Shown: positions 47,500-59,185, counted from the stretch's first letter. The stretch: DNA of 64,000 bases from Macrocystis pyrifera (GCA_031763025.1 JASSKH010000006.1:1523048-1587047), one strand, 5' to 3'. The notes: generated by a model from the letters alone, not told the origin. A program made the numbers and translations.

Positions 47500-47740
47500 T
47501 CGGTAGCACAAGGTGGGTGAGGGCTTATAACCCCTTGAAATATAGTCCCTGGTGTGTTTTTGAGGACATAATTTTACGTCTTTTTTTTTTTTTCGTGTGC
47601 CCGAAGACGGAAAGTAAATAATTCACTCTATTTCCAGTACGAATTAATGAAATTGAAATTGAGGTCAACTTAGTTACTTGTTTGGGTCGGATAGCATTTC
47701 CGAATCGAAAAATAAATAATAAAAGAAAGTTTCCTCGGAA

Positions 47741-47742
47741 GG

Positions 47743-47793
<51 letters not shown>

Positions 47794-47905
47794 GTTGTTG
47801 TTGTTGTTGTTGTTGTTATTGTTGTTGTTTTCTTCACATTAAACCCGACAATCCTAGAGAGATACTAGTTCCGTGGTCACAAAGTTACGCCACAGAGATA
47901 CTACG

Positions 47906-47942
<37 letters not shown>

Positions 47943-48160
47943 ATTGTTGTTGTTGTTGTTGTTGTTGTTGTGTTGTTGTTATGGTTGTTGTTGTTGTTGT
48001 TGTTGTTGTTTTCTTCACATTAAACCCGACAATCCTAGAGAGATACTAGTTCCGTGGTCACAAAGTTACGCCACAGAGATACTACGTTGCCACGTATGCA
48101 ATGTCATCATACTGCGTACGACAGGCACGACATACACATTCAATTCCATGACCTAGCTAG
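47741..48160 (-). mobile_element. Duplicated LINE 3' end with (GTT)n tails
   Basis: Two direct units, each a (GTT)n tract followed by TTTTCTTCACATTAAACC and TACTAGTTCCGTGGTCACA. The second unit alone extends into CGACAGGCACGACATACACA. On the element's own strand these are 3' ends tailed with (AAC)n. Confidence 0.65.
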
Positions 48161-49340
48161 ATAAACGAAACGAAACAAAGAGAGAAAAAACTAAAAAAAA
48201 AAAAAAAAAAAGAAGACAATTCGAAAGAGAAAAATAAACAAAAAAAAAAAATGTGGCGGTCAATCAAGCCGCTGGTTTAAGTTAGTACCAAGATTCAAGC
48301 TTTTATTACACTGTACACGCACGTAAAAGAGTCAATATAGAACAATACCAGGTATTATATACTGCTGCTGTACATCCCGAATCGGAAAATAAATAAATAC
48401 CATATGTCCTAAAAATAGATATCTTGTTCGAGAGTTTCCGAAATGTAACTTTTACTTGTTATTGTTGGGTTGTACAAAGACACGTATTTCTCACCTATGA
48501 AACACCGTACGTACATTTATTTCGGCTACAAGTAACATCGTCGGAAAGCAGATGGTGTTCTTCACCGTTCCATCGAACCTACCCACATGGTTTAGATGTC
48601 CCTCTGTACGTCGGTGTGATCGAAAAACAGTGCAAGATGCAAATACTCTGTCATAAAAAGAGGCAATATCATGGCCCAAACAAATATTCCGAGATGAAAA
48701 AACGAAAAAGTGTCGTGCCGCCAAGAAGATGTGGGAGACCTAAGAACAAAACCCACCACCCTTGAACACCACCCCATATGAGCTGAGTATGACTACGAAC
48801 CTGAAGAGAGAACAGTTCAAAAGCATCCTCTGGGATACGACAGGTATACAATATTACCTGGTAAGGTATGCAAAACGAAAAAACAAAAAAAAAAGAAAAA
48901 CTGTCGTGCCCCCCCCCAAAGATGTGGCAGACAACACGAAAAAACGACAAGCCGAAAAAAACCAAACCCACCACCACTGCACAGCCAATACACACTGAGT
49001 ATCACTACGAACCTCCTAGACATATGAACACATATGAACAGTCAGTCATTACGACTATTGTACGAACCTAAGGAAATAACAATTCGAAGCACCCTCTGGA
49101 TACGACAGGTACACACATATTATGATATCATTAGGGATGACACCTATTAATACCAAAGCAAGCAGTATAGTACAGATATTAATATCATAGATAGTCACTG
49201 CTGCATATAACACGAAGGTTTACCTACAGCAGCAGTAATAATAAAATCGTGCTGTAGCTCGTACTACCGCCGTACATCATACCAGGTATCTATGACATAA
49301 ACAGCAGCAGTACTACATGTGAAAGTAGTGGTATCTGTTT
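48161..49340. other. A-rich repeat debris
   Basis: Poly(A) tracts near 48,190 and 48,240 and two copies of the AAGATGTGG-AGAC block (48,726 and 48,920) match the reversed T-rich leader of the LINE 3' family. Contains TACCWGGTA motifs at 48,346, 48,855 and 49,280. No gene. Confidence 0.5.
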
Positions 49341-49344
49341 AGAC

Positions 49345-49450
49345 TGCGACGTAAACATTCATCGGTTATCCGACGGCGGCTGTGAGCCGTACGTTCGGAT
49401 TCTTTGGTTTCGAAAACATTCATCAGTTATCCGACGGCGGAGGATGTGAG
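49345..49450. repeat. Two-copy direct repeat
   Basis: AAACATTCATCGGTTATCCG and AAACATTCATCAGTTATCCG, each followed by ACGGCGG...TGTGAGC. A poly(A) run of 32 follows at about 49,473-49,504. Confidence 0.7.
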
Positions 49451-49473
49451 CTGCCAGACCCAACCGAATAATA

Positions 49474-49507
<34 letters not shown>

Positions 49508-49639
49508 TTGTGGCTGTCTGTGGGTATCTGCTACAACATCTTGATAACGTACCGGTATACCAGTGACCAGTCAACCAGAGTACCTGTACGCCCTCAAGGT
49601 GGACATCTGAGATACGAGTAGTAGGTACAGCTGCAGCAG

Positions 49640-49780
49640 TTGTGTGTGTGTGTTCTTCGCATTAAACCGTTCTTTCTACTCGTCGACATCCAGCACAACC
49701 AGTGTCCGTGCCCGTTCTTCGATCCTAAGAGATATATAAGTTCTGCGATCACAAAACTCTGCGCCACCATCCCGCCTTAC
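49640..49780 (-). mobile_element. LINE 3'-end repeat, solo copy
   Basis: GTCGACATCCAGCACAACCA and GATCACAAAACTCTGCGCC; preceded by a TGTG tail. Confidence 0.6.
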
Positions 49781-50934
49781 GATATACCTGGTATAACATT
49801 AGTTTCTATATAAGAACATTGAAGAGAACACACCCACTGCTGTCGGACGAATTTCAGACCAGGTTTCCTCTTAAACGTGGCATGGTGGGGGGCACGCACA
49901 TCGAAAATACGCATTGCTTGGTATACGCGCGCTGTCGAAAAACCCAGCTTTGAAATCGCGTCGGGGGGAGGGCGATTTTTCAATTTCCGTGACGATAAGG
50001 TGTTGATGGTGGCATTGGTTCCGACGGCGGATGTGAACTGGTATATGAAAAAAACTTCCAGGTACAGAATAAGAAGGACGTACATATCGTAGAGCACAGC
50101 AGTAGTTCACCCACGCTACTGCTGTGTCTGTAGGTGCCTGTTACCGTACCAGTGACCAGTCGAACATAGTACGCTCTCGGGATTCAGGATGGCCACCTAC
50201 ATATTCCAAGATAACCCTTCGTGTGTAACAGATGTATTCTAGGTATGCAGCCAAATACACCAGCAGCAGCCTACGTACCCATGGGCATGTATAACGGTTT
50301 ACTTAATGCTGTAGTACATAAAAAAAAACTACCGATAGACTACTACGTACAGCAGCGAGCAATCGAAACGGGGGCGACGCAAGGGTAGTGTGCACCCACA
50401 TTACGCAATGCCTCACTTAGTCTCAGTAGCAGAGAAAAAAGCAAGACACATCAGCAGCGCTGTAAAAAAACAGCGATTAGACCGTTCCAGCCAACTGGAA
50501 GCAAGAAAAGAGGGTGCAGTCCACGCCTTGCCTTCTCGTTAGCGGCCGACTAGACTAGTCTCCAGCATCACGATCAGACTCCACCTGCCAGCAGCATGTA
50601 CCGCATGAGGGCGTTGGCGAGCGGTGTGCCGCTCTGTGCTGTGTGGGGGGGTTGTTGTCGGTCAGCACAGAGCTGTTGCTTGCTGTAGGACCGCGGCTTT
50701 GGACCCATGAACAGCTGCAGCAGCAGCAGTATGGTGTGGGCATTAAAATTCCTATTTTTTGTTGCGTCATAATTGCTTTTCTGTGCAGTATTGTACCTAC
50801 CAGGTACATACGTACGTACATTCGTATCATCAATTATCCGGCGGCGCATGTGAAAAAAAACTCCAGGAGGTATCACTAGTACATACTGCTGTAGTCTTAC
50901 CACCCTGCTGCTGTAGGTATCTGCTACCGGTATG

Positions 50935-51000
50935 TGTGTGTTATTCACACTAAACCGTTCTTTCTACTCGTGGACATCCAGCCCAACCCGTCGTGTCCGT
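50935..51000 (-). mobile_element. LINE 3'-end repeat, short remnant
   Basis: Only CACTAAACCGTTCTTTCTAC and GGACATCCAGCCCAACC are left. Confidence 0.5.
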
Positions 51001-51558
51001 ATCTGCCACCACCTATACCAGGTACCAGGTACCTGTGAACCAGTGGTACATTTTCATGTCAGCTAGCTGTGACATTCGACTTTGATACTCAACTTTGCAA
51101 GCTGCATTATTTGTAAAATACTCGCACGTATTGGCCACGTTTTGCCAAAATGATGCCGACTGCCTGGGTTGCGGGACGCAGTGGGACGACGGGGCGGAAG
51201 CAACTTGGGTACAGCAGTAACGGTCCTTCTAAAGGGTGTGCGCCGAAGAACAAAACCGACACCGTCGTAGCGGCGACCGGCACTACTACTCCGCAAACTG
51301 CCACGCTGACTGGTTAATCCTGGTGTGATAGACTGGTACTGCCTGTGATTGATCAAGGTTGATATAACGATGACACTCATGCCAAGGGCAAAATAGGAGA
51401 GCTGATGTCGCATGTTATTGTAGGGGCAACGCACGCTCGTGAGCTTGGTTGCGTTGTGTTATATCTAGAACAGGGTCGCTTCGTGGCAGCAATGTAGGCA
51501 AGGGAGCGGGGCAAGAGGCAGGGACGGGGCGAGGGAGGGAGGGACGGGGCTAGCTCAC

Positions 51559-51666
51559 CAGGCGAGTGTTGAAGACGAAGGCCGCGCCGATGCAAGTCGA
51601 CAGCCCAGCAAAGACGACGAGCCCAAAAGCGCCCGGAGCATTCTCGGTGTTGTTGTCGTCTGACAT
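51559..51666 (-). CDS. ZIP metal transporter, exon 1
   Basis: A 36-codon exon from ATG (51,666) to CTG, followed by the donor GTGAGC (51,558 downwards), phase 0. It encodes a short hydrophilic start and transmembrane helix 1 (LVVFAGLSTCIGAAFVF). Joining it in phase to exon 2 at 36,990 gives NTRL-VKLASKRFL, the expected continuity between helices 1 and 2 of a ZIP protein. Intron 1 would be 14.6 kb and full of LINE and SINE insertions. No nearer helix 1 exon exists between 37 and 51.5 kb. A paralogous exon lies at 8,459-8,569. The exon itself is well supported; the long-range link to the 35-37 kb exons is inference. Confidence 0.7.
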
Positions 51667-52095
51667 TCTCGTCCTTGTTTCGTTTTGCTTATCACCCCTC
51701 CTCTTTCAGCAATCACACCGGGTGGTGGTGGCGACTGCGCCCGCTATGGCACAACTAAATGTACTCTGTATAGTCTGAATGAAGCTGATGTCTCTTGTTG
51801 CGAAGAATTTGTGAACGGGCAGAGGCAAGTTGCGAAGTGAAGAGGCAGGGCTGTCTCGTCTCCTGTGTCGTCTCCATGTATGTCAAGATAATGAAAAATT
51901 GTACCATTATTACGTCAGTCAGCTTTGAGTATCACAGATTGAATGGTTGAAACTTGATTTCCCATGCCACGTGACACGTCAGACACCCTCATTTTTAATT
52001 TTTAATTCATTTCTTGCCACGCATTATTATATACATACATTCGTTCTCTTTTGTGTGTCCTCGGCCCTCGCAGGGTTTTGATTGGCTGTTGCATA
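51667..52095 (-). promoter_or_regulatory. 5' flank of ZIP exon 1, shared with the 8.6 kb copy
   Basis: Blocks CACCCCTCCTCTTTCAGCAA, CATACATTCGTTCTC and TTTTGATTGGCTG are conserved in the same order beside the other copy. The last includes a CCAAT-like ATTGG. The two flanks are the obvious place for shared control elements; no defined metal-response element is visible. Confidence 0.3.
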
Positions 52096-52109
52096 ATATA
52101 TATGGATAC

Positions 52110-52455
52110 TTTTTTTTTGTTTTTTCGGTCATCACTTCTACTTTCCAGCCTATAACTCGTAGGAGGTTTTACCCTCACAACCACATCTTCTGGACAAGCT
52201 GTGGTCACAGGTGTCGTCCCTTTTCACCCCCGGTACGTGCTTTTCTTTTTTGTCGCGCATAGGGTAACAGCATTTTCCCACTGCTCGTCGATTTTCATCG
52301 AATGTAGCTAACTCACGCTCTGGCGCTAACCAATTTCTTATGCAAGAAAAAGTCCCTACGAAAAAGTCCCTACGAGCATGCACTCGGTGAGACTTGAACC
52401 CACGAAATTGGTTTCGATAGGCACGCGGACCACCTACCAGCCAAGCCACCGTGAA
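52110..52455 (-). mobile_element. SINE A copy 4, tRNA-derived
   Basis: T-rich run at 52,111 (its poly(A)) and tRNA-like head ending near 52,455. It contains a local duplication of AAAAAGTCCCTACGA and a mutated T-arm (GACTTGAACCC), so it is more diverged. Confidence 0.75.
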
Positions 52456-53280
52456 CCCTATTCATAAATATATTCATAAATGCCGCTCGGTATATTCATA
52501 GTTATGTACAAATGCAAATCTCACAGCTGATGACGTATCTCGTAATTTTATAAAGTAAAATTTAATGCAAATAATTGCAAACAAACAAAATGTAAGAAGA
52601 GTACTCTAAAGTATACATATTGGATTAAAAATTAATAGTAGGTGGAAACGTAGAAACACGCATGGCATGCATGCATGTGGAAACAAAACGTGGAAAAGAG
52701 GATGCTGCATTTTATGGTGCGATAGTTGTCAGCTTGGTTTTGGGTGACAGCTTGGTTTCGGGTGAAAAATTGTGCTCATCATGCATGCATGGTGAAATTG
52801 TGACACTGCCGTTTTGTACTCTCACAGCTGACGTATTTCAAATTTTATAAAAAAAATATATATATATCTAATATATATATATCACGCTGTGACCATAAGG
52901 CTTTGCTGTTTCACCTGAATGTCAGGATAATAAATATTAAATTAATTTAACACTTAGTGTACTAGAGTGTCTGCGCAAAAGAAAGAATATTAAAAATTAT
53001 TACGAATTTTGCTTATCTCTGATCTATTCCCCCGTTACCGACGACTAATCAAATATCCTAATCAAATTTGCATAAAATTGACGAAGTTATGCATTTTTGG
53101 ATAGCATATTATACTAGAGCCATATTTGTATGATATGAGATTCGACCGCTGCATTCTGTTGGCCGAAAACTCTCCGGACGCTTTGGATTGGCCAAGCTTG
53201 CCCCGAGAGTGGCCTCGGACCCTCGGACCATGTGTCTGTACCGGCGGAGTTTTGCGAGAAGAATTGCTGCCGCTGATGCT
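52456..53280. other. AT-rich region, no gene
   Basis: Contains TCACAGCTGACGTAT-TTATAAA repeats at 52,510 and 52,818, also present at 27,628. TA-rich tract at 52,855-52,885. Confidence 0.4.
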
Positions 53281-53900
53281 GCATGCCTTTGCTGCCTGCT
53301 GCAGCAGCAGCAGCAGATACTATTAGGTAGATGCTGCTGCTGCTGCTGTACGTCACCGACTACTGCTACTACTGCATATAGTGTGCTGCTGCTGCTGCTG
53401 CAAGTAAGTGAGTGCTGTTGTTGCTGGAAACACGGCGGCAATAAGCAAGCACTGCGGTGAGTAGGCGCTGCTGCAAACAAAAGCACTGCTGCAAGCGAGC
53501 GCTGCTGCACACAAGCAAAAGGTCTGCTGCAAGAAAGCGCTGCTGCGAGCAAGCGCTGCTGGAAGCGAGAGAGCTGCCTCAAGCAAGCGCTGCTGCGAGC
53601 AAGCGCTGCTGGAAGCGAGAGAGCTGCCTCAAGCAAGCGCTGCTGCAAGAGCTGTCGCAGGCGCTGTGCTGGTGCTGCAAGCACGTGCACACTTGCCGCC
53701 ACGCCCCTGATCTTCGACCCCTTTTCGAGGACGACGAAGAAGGAGGGCGATCTTCTTGTTGTGGCGGCGTTGCTTGCACAGCGAGTGTCGAGGAGCGCAA
53801 GATAGATCGCACTTGTGCCTGTTAGTGCTTGCTGCTGCTTACTGCTCCTGCAGCTGCAGCTGCTGCTGCTGCTGCAGGTGGGTACTACTGCTGCTGCTTG
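53281..53900. repeat. CTG-rich minisatellite
   Basis: (CTG)n tracts plus ~50 bp direct repeats (GCGCTGCTGCGAGCAAGCGC at about 53,540 and 53,590). Both strands are open for over 100 codons because the repeat lacks stop codons; a 328-codon minus frame here is repeat-driven. An acidic stretch (FEDDEEGG, near 53,725) is the only non-repeat feature. Confidence 0.55.
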
Positions 53901-54422
53901 CACGACTTGTTGTGTTCGGCTCGTTTGGTACAAAAAAAAGTGCGGCCGCTGCCGCAAGTTTTTTTTTTTTAAGAATCCAATATTTAGCTGTTTTTCGTCT
54001 ACGATTATGCGCATGCCGAAAGGCTTTCGATTATGATTACCTTTCCGACGGAAATCCTTGATAAACAAAAATATTATGCGCAGACACTCTACCACCAGGG
54101 ATTAAATATAGTTAATACGGGTATAGTATCTTCGGTGATGCTGGCTCAGGTGTGGCGTAGCTTCTGGGGGTGTGTTGGGTTGGGGCGCTGCCAGCTAGGG
54201 GGCTGCCATAGTTAATTTCCCCCCAATTTGTTCCGGTGGCGTTTATAGAATGTCCAGGTCGGTACCCTGTGTAGCAAACTACTGCTGCTGCTGCTGCTGC
54301 TGCGGGGTGGGTGTTTTACTTTGTTATAATGAGGTGCGCGAAGCGCACAGAGCGTGCGAGCCTTTTTTATCTTGGATTTTCCAAGAAAAAAAAGACTCTT
54401 CATAGCGGCTCGGATACGAGCG

Positions 54423-54758
54423 TTTTTTGTTTTGTTTTGTTTTTTTCATCATCACTTTTACTTTCCAGCCCACTCGTGGGAGGTTTTACCCTCGACGATC
54501 TTCTGGACAAGCCGTGGTCACAGGTGTCGTCCCTTCTCCCCCCCGGTACGTGTCTTTAGTTTTTATCGCGCATAGCATTCAGCATTCCCACTGCTCGTCG
54601 ACTTTCATCGAAATGTACAGCTAACTCACGCTCTCGCGCTTTCCGCTAATCAATTTTTATGCAAGAAAAAGTCCCTACGAGCATGCACTCGGTGAGACTC
54701 GAACTCACGAAATTGATCTTGATAGGCTCGCGGACCACCTACCAAGCCACCGGGGACG
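54423..54758 (-). mobile_element. SINE A copy 5, tRNA-derived
   Basis: Near-identical to copy 1 through the body and head; A-rich tail seen as TGTTTTGTTTTGTTTTTT. Abuts a LINE 3' tail at 54,765. Confidence 0.8.
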
Positions 54759-54764
54759 TATGTG

Positions 54765-56080
54765 TGTGTGTGTTCTTCACATTAAACCGTTCTTCTACTC
54801 GTCGACATCCAGCAAGCCCAGTGTCCGTGCTGATTCTTCACCCTAGAAAGATACGAGCTCTGTGGTCACAGACTACGACACAGAGATAACACACCGTAAT
54901 GCATTAATAGCCTACGCAATACCATGCCTTCGCACTAGGTGCGGCCGACACAACATACATACATACGCCAGCAACCAAAATACACCATAAAGAAAGAGAA
55001 GCATCAAAGAAACCAAACCGAAAAAGAAAAAGAAAATGAGAAGAATCCCAAATAAATAAATAAAATGGGAAGCCAAAGCTCAGACACATACTTACCCCGA
55101 GCATGAGCCAAAAGGGACGTGCAAGGGGGAAGAAACGAGAAGGAAAAAGGGAGCTATAATAATATGCATCCCGGTGAACACTTAACGAAGTAAAAAGAGA
55201 AATAATGAACGGGCCAAAATACGCTCGTCACCCACCCACTATGTAGTACTTCTTTCATAAGGATAAGAAGGGGAAAATATAGGAAAAAGTTAATTCATGG
55301 AAAAAAAATCAAAGCACCAAGCCAATACATACCGAACGGCCGCAGCAGTTGGCGGTACGAGTAGCAAAGAAAAGTCCAACCTATTAGTCGGCCTGGTACC
55401 TTGCTACCCTATCTGCGGTCTCTCTGCTACTCTCTTCTACCGCGGTTTCCCTTCTACTCCTCCTGCTCCCCCCCCCTGCCCCCATACACTTGTACGGTGT
55501 TCCTTCTACCCCTCCTGCTGTTACCCCTCCCGCCATTCCCTCTAACACTACCCCCAGCAGATGCACGGCGCTGTCTACTCAGCTTTGCCTCAGCCTCGTG
55601 CCACCTGCCCATGAACTGTTCAGCTGCTTCGAGGATTCCCCGGTACCACTTTCCCGTCTGTTTTGCTGCAGTGGGCCATAGTGCGGTCCCAACTCCAAAG
55701 ACTAAGGGGGAGTCTTCGTTGATCCCTCGGTGGCTTTGAACACTCTAAGGTCCTCAGCAATGGCCCTAGGCCAAGCCTTGGGCTGCCCGCCTGGTTTCGG
55801 GCTCCCCCCACCAGCGATCGTCCCGAACATCAACCGACTGGGCAATCGCCCCTCGTGTTGCCGCACCAGAGCGCCCGCAAAGAAGAGTCGCCGTTTACGG
55901 ATGGTCGTTTCGATACTTTCGCATCGTGTTTTCCTGAGCGCCTTCGCATACGAGAGGGTGGTGTGGTCGTGTAGGATGCCTTGGTTTGAGTTTCTCGTAT
56001 TGGTATGTTTGTGGGTGTGTGGGTGTGTGAGTGTGGGTGTGTGGGTGTGTGCGGGGGTTGTGGGTGTGTGGTTCAACAGG
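54765..56080 (-). pseudogene. 5'-truncated LINE, longest C-terminal fragment
   Basis: On the minus strand, from 56,076 the frame includes KRRLFFAGALVRQHEGRLPS, RLMFGTIAGG, WPRAIAEDLRVFKATEGST, the conserved tail of a non-LTR retrotransposon polyprotein. A frameshift near 55,705 interrupts it. Another frame then ends ETADRVARYQAD (about 55,385). The 3' UTR and 3' module follow, ending at the TGTG tract near 54,765. A (GT)n-rich tract (56,005-56,075) marks its 5' end. No reverse transcriptase domain. Confidence 0.7.
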
Positions 56081-56934
56081 TGCTACATTATCAGAACAGC
56101 ATATTATTAATAATTGTTAACAGCCTTGTATAGGCCTGCCATTCATTATGATATATACCTGGTACAATAGTTGAAGCTCTCTACACAAATGTATGATATA
56201 ATACTATTATTAGCAGGCGGCAGTATATATATGTGGTACCAGGTATACCGGTACTGCTATTAATAATTAATTGTATTATAAATAGCAGTGTTGGAATACC
56301 TCAGTGCATATATATTATACGTACTGTTCTTGTATATATATACCTGTGGTAGGCTAGAGTAGGTCTTCAGACAGACGTGTTTTATTCCATGAAATCACGT
56401 CACCCCGTACCATTGCGTAATGTTGTGGCCGTGAGTGCCACGCCACCTCTCGTTTTTTTTATGGTCGCACGCCACCAGTAGCTCGAAATCCACATAATAA
56501 ACAGCAGTACGTATTGGGCGCAAAATTGCCGTTTGGTTCAATGATATGGAGGCGTTTCACTTTGACATCCGGTTGACACCGATTTTCGGAAAACCAGTAT
56601 TAAGAACACAGGTGAAAAACAACTGGTTTTATCCGGTTTTCGCTTTCAGAATAATAACGCCTCGTTATCCGGTTTCGTTTTTATTTTCCCCCAAGGTGCC
56701 CACCTCTAGTCACAAAACCACCCCACAAAGATACTCCTACATTGGTATTCAGTAGCTACCTGGAGGGTGATTTGTGTGCTTTGGTTTGCCTGGTATTTTT
56801 CCCGTGGTATTGTTGGTCCTGCTCTGCTGTGTACAAGTAAGTAGTGGTGTTCTTCTTTTTCTTTTTCCATCTATCTGTCTTTTTGTTTTTGTTTTCGCTT
56901 TTTCTTTGTTGTCTCCTTTCGTTCCTCTATCTAA
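56081..56934. other. No supported gene
   Basis: TA-rich sequence with footprint motifs at 56,156 and 56,237, then short frames without features. Confidence 0.4.
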
Positions 56935-57170
56935 TAGAATGTGTATGTCGTGTGCCTGTCGTACCCAGTACGTATGATGAACATGGCATTGCATTGCTCA
57001 CTGCTGTGCTTACTGTACCTGGTACCTGGTACGTGGCAACGGCGTAGTATCTCTGTGGCGTAGCTTTGTGACCACAGCACTTGTATCTATTCCATGATTG
57101 AAGAATCGGCACGGACACTGACTGTTGTGCTGGATGTCGACGCGTAGAGAGAACGATTTAATGCGAAGAA
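56935..57170 (+). mobile_element. LINE 3'-end repeat with tandem footprint insertion
   Basis: TGTCGTGTGCCTGTCGTACC through GGATGTCGACGCG, ending in (AAC)n at 57,171-57,193. At 57,016-57,031 two CCTGGTA units sit in tandem where the related copy at 48.1 kb has a plain TA. Confidence 0.65.
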
Positions 57171-57559
57171 AAAACAACAACAACAACAACAACAAGCAGA
57201 GTAGACAATGCAATGCCATGTCATGATACTGATACGACAGGTGCGACGTACACATTCCATAAAAGGAAAAAAAACAAAATAAAAATAAAAATAAAACAGA
57301 GTACAACGACAACAAATCGAAAGAGAAAAAAGAAAAAGAGAAAGAAAAATTGCAGTGCCTTCCCGCAGGAGATGTGTCAGACACTTGAACAGAACAAGCT
57401 AGAGAAACAGCACCACATATAAAACAGAGTAATAATATAAACAGAGTAAGACTAAGATCGAAGTCAAGGGAAATGACAGGCAAACCCTAACCCAAAGCAC
57501 CCTCTCCATCAAGGTCTTAGGGGCAGCAGTTTCAGTTTGTGGTACGAGTAGCATAGCTA

Positions 57560-58460
57560 GTTTCTCCCTACTAGTCGGTCTGCGGTACCTTGCTACGACG
57601 TACTACTCTGTCTGCCGTCTCCGTCCTGCGTTCGTCAACTATGCCCCCACCCCCCCGGAGAGGATGCGTCAGACAATACGAAACAAGCAAAGCACACTCT
57701 CGTCATCCACTCACGCCACAAGACTCCTTTCGTGCGGACAACAAAAAGAAAAAAAGAGAAAAAGAGACAAAACGAAAGAAAGAGAAGAAAAATGTTATTA
57801 TAAGAAAATCACGGAGGATTATGCGCAGAAAAAAAAAGAAGACAAAGAAAGGGAGTAGAACATGTTCGAACCAGCTGCAGCAGTGGGAGGCACGAGTAGC
57901 ATGGACATGAATGACATCTATATGTTCTACTTACTATTCAGCCTGATGCCTCTTGCTCACCCTGTCTGCCGTACCCTTCCGACGTTCGTCCACCGCGGTT
58001 TCCCTTTTACCCCTCTTCTTCCTGTATTGCCTCCCCTCCCCGTATTCCCTTGGTCGGGTTTCCTTCCATTCCTCCTGTTGCCCTCCCTCCCCCCACCCTC
58101 GTGCCACCTGACTGCGAATCGTTCGGCTGCTTCAGGGAACCCCTGGTACCACTTCCCCGCCTTTTTTGCTGCAGTGGGCCACAGCGCGCGGTCTCAACTC
58201 CAAACACCAAGGGGGATGTTCCGTTGACTCTTCGGTGGCTCGAAACTCCCCAAGGTCTTCGACTATGCATCTGTGTCAAGTCTTAAACTGTCCGCCAGGT
58301 TCTCGGGTTTTCCCCACCAGCCATCGTCCCGAACATTGTATGCCTATATTCGGCAGTCGAAAGCTCTCGTCCAGAGCTTTTGACATAAGTGTGAGGCAGT
58401 ATCGACCTAGAGACCGACTACTGCTATCAATGGCAGGTTGATGCCTTTGGCTCTGCTCTG
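57560..58460 (-). pseudogene. LINE C-terminal fragment, diverged
   Basis: The minus frame includes SPLVFGVETARCGPLQQK, matching SPLVFGVGTALWPTAAK of the 28.8 kb copy, with interruptions. The 3' side (57,590-57,760) matches 39,675-39,840. Dead copy of the same LINE group. Confidence 0.5.
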
Positions 58461-58680
58461 GTCACTCACACGAGGTGCTTAACGATGTTAGAAGTTGGCG
58501 ATGTTAGAAGTTATAAGCTCTGGTGTTAGTTGCTGTTTGCCTCGCCAGATGTCTTTTCTGAGCGAAGGGGCGAGGTGCTCATCACAAAAGCAGGCGACAA
58601 CGCCTGTCAGGTATGATAAGGGACGATTGCTACACACCATAATGTCGCAATAGGGGAGAGGGGATACCATGACACTATCA
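58405..58680. repeat. Direct repeat, copy a (partner 59,690-59,945)
   Basis: GACCGACTACTGCTA, GGTTGATGCCTTTGGCTCTG, TTAGTTGCTGTTTGCCTCGC and GAGGGGATACCAT recur in order. Copy a has an extra AGTTGGCGATGTTAGA duplication. No coding signal. Confidence 0.7.
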
Positions 58681-58788
58681 CGGGGGACCATAGTAAATAA
58701 GTCCGGACCTACGGTATACACCAAAACCTAAATATTCACCTATTTTTACTTGCAATTTTTGGTCTTATTTACTATTGTCCCCGTAGTA
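58679..58788. mobile_element. Foldback MITE, uninterrupted relative of 612-826
   Basis: Arms ACGGGGGACCATAGTAAATA and TATTTACTATTGTCCCCGT enclose about 70 bp. Matches the outer element at 612-826 with nothing inserted. Confidence 0.65.
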
Positions 58789-59185
58789 GCTATAATAGCC
58801 CACCCTGCAGGGCCGTATATATATATTAACATTCATAGAAACTCGGGCACGAACCAAACCAATGCGGAGAATTCGGAGAATGGATCGAAGATGCGGCACT
58901 TCGCAACCCACGCCCACATGTTATTATACTGCCTTGAAAGAAGGTTGAAAGCCCGGTAATTACCTGGGTTCAGGCACTGTGGGATCGTATTTGCAATACT
59001 TGGAAGGCGTATCTTACGGGCACGAGCGTTTGGTCTCAGTCTCCGCGTGCACGAAGGAAATGAAGCTGCTCATCTTATATCTCTAAGCAACCAAGACATG
59101 TGAGTACCAACGAGAACCGAGGTAATAGGCAAACAAACCTGACCAGGGACACAAAGTGTCCCGCCTGCTGATCTTAGCAAGTAAG

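Noticed and set aside
47682-48023. 113-codon Val/Leu/Cys-rich frame
   Set aside because: Direct translation of (GTT)n microsatellite.
53109-54095. 328-codon minus-strand open frame
   Set aside because: Open because CTG/CAG repeats lack stops; the plus strand is equally open; no domain.
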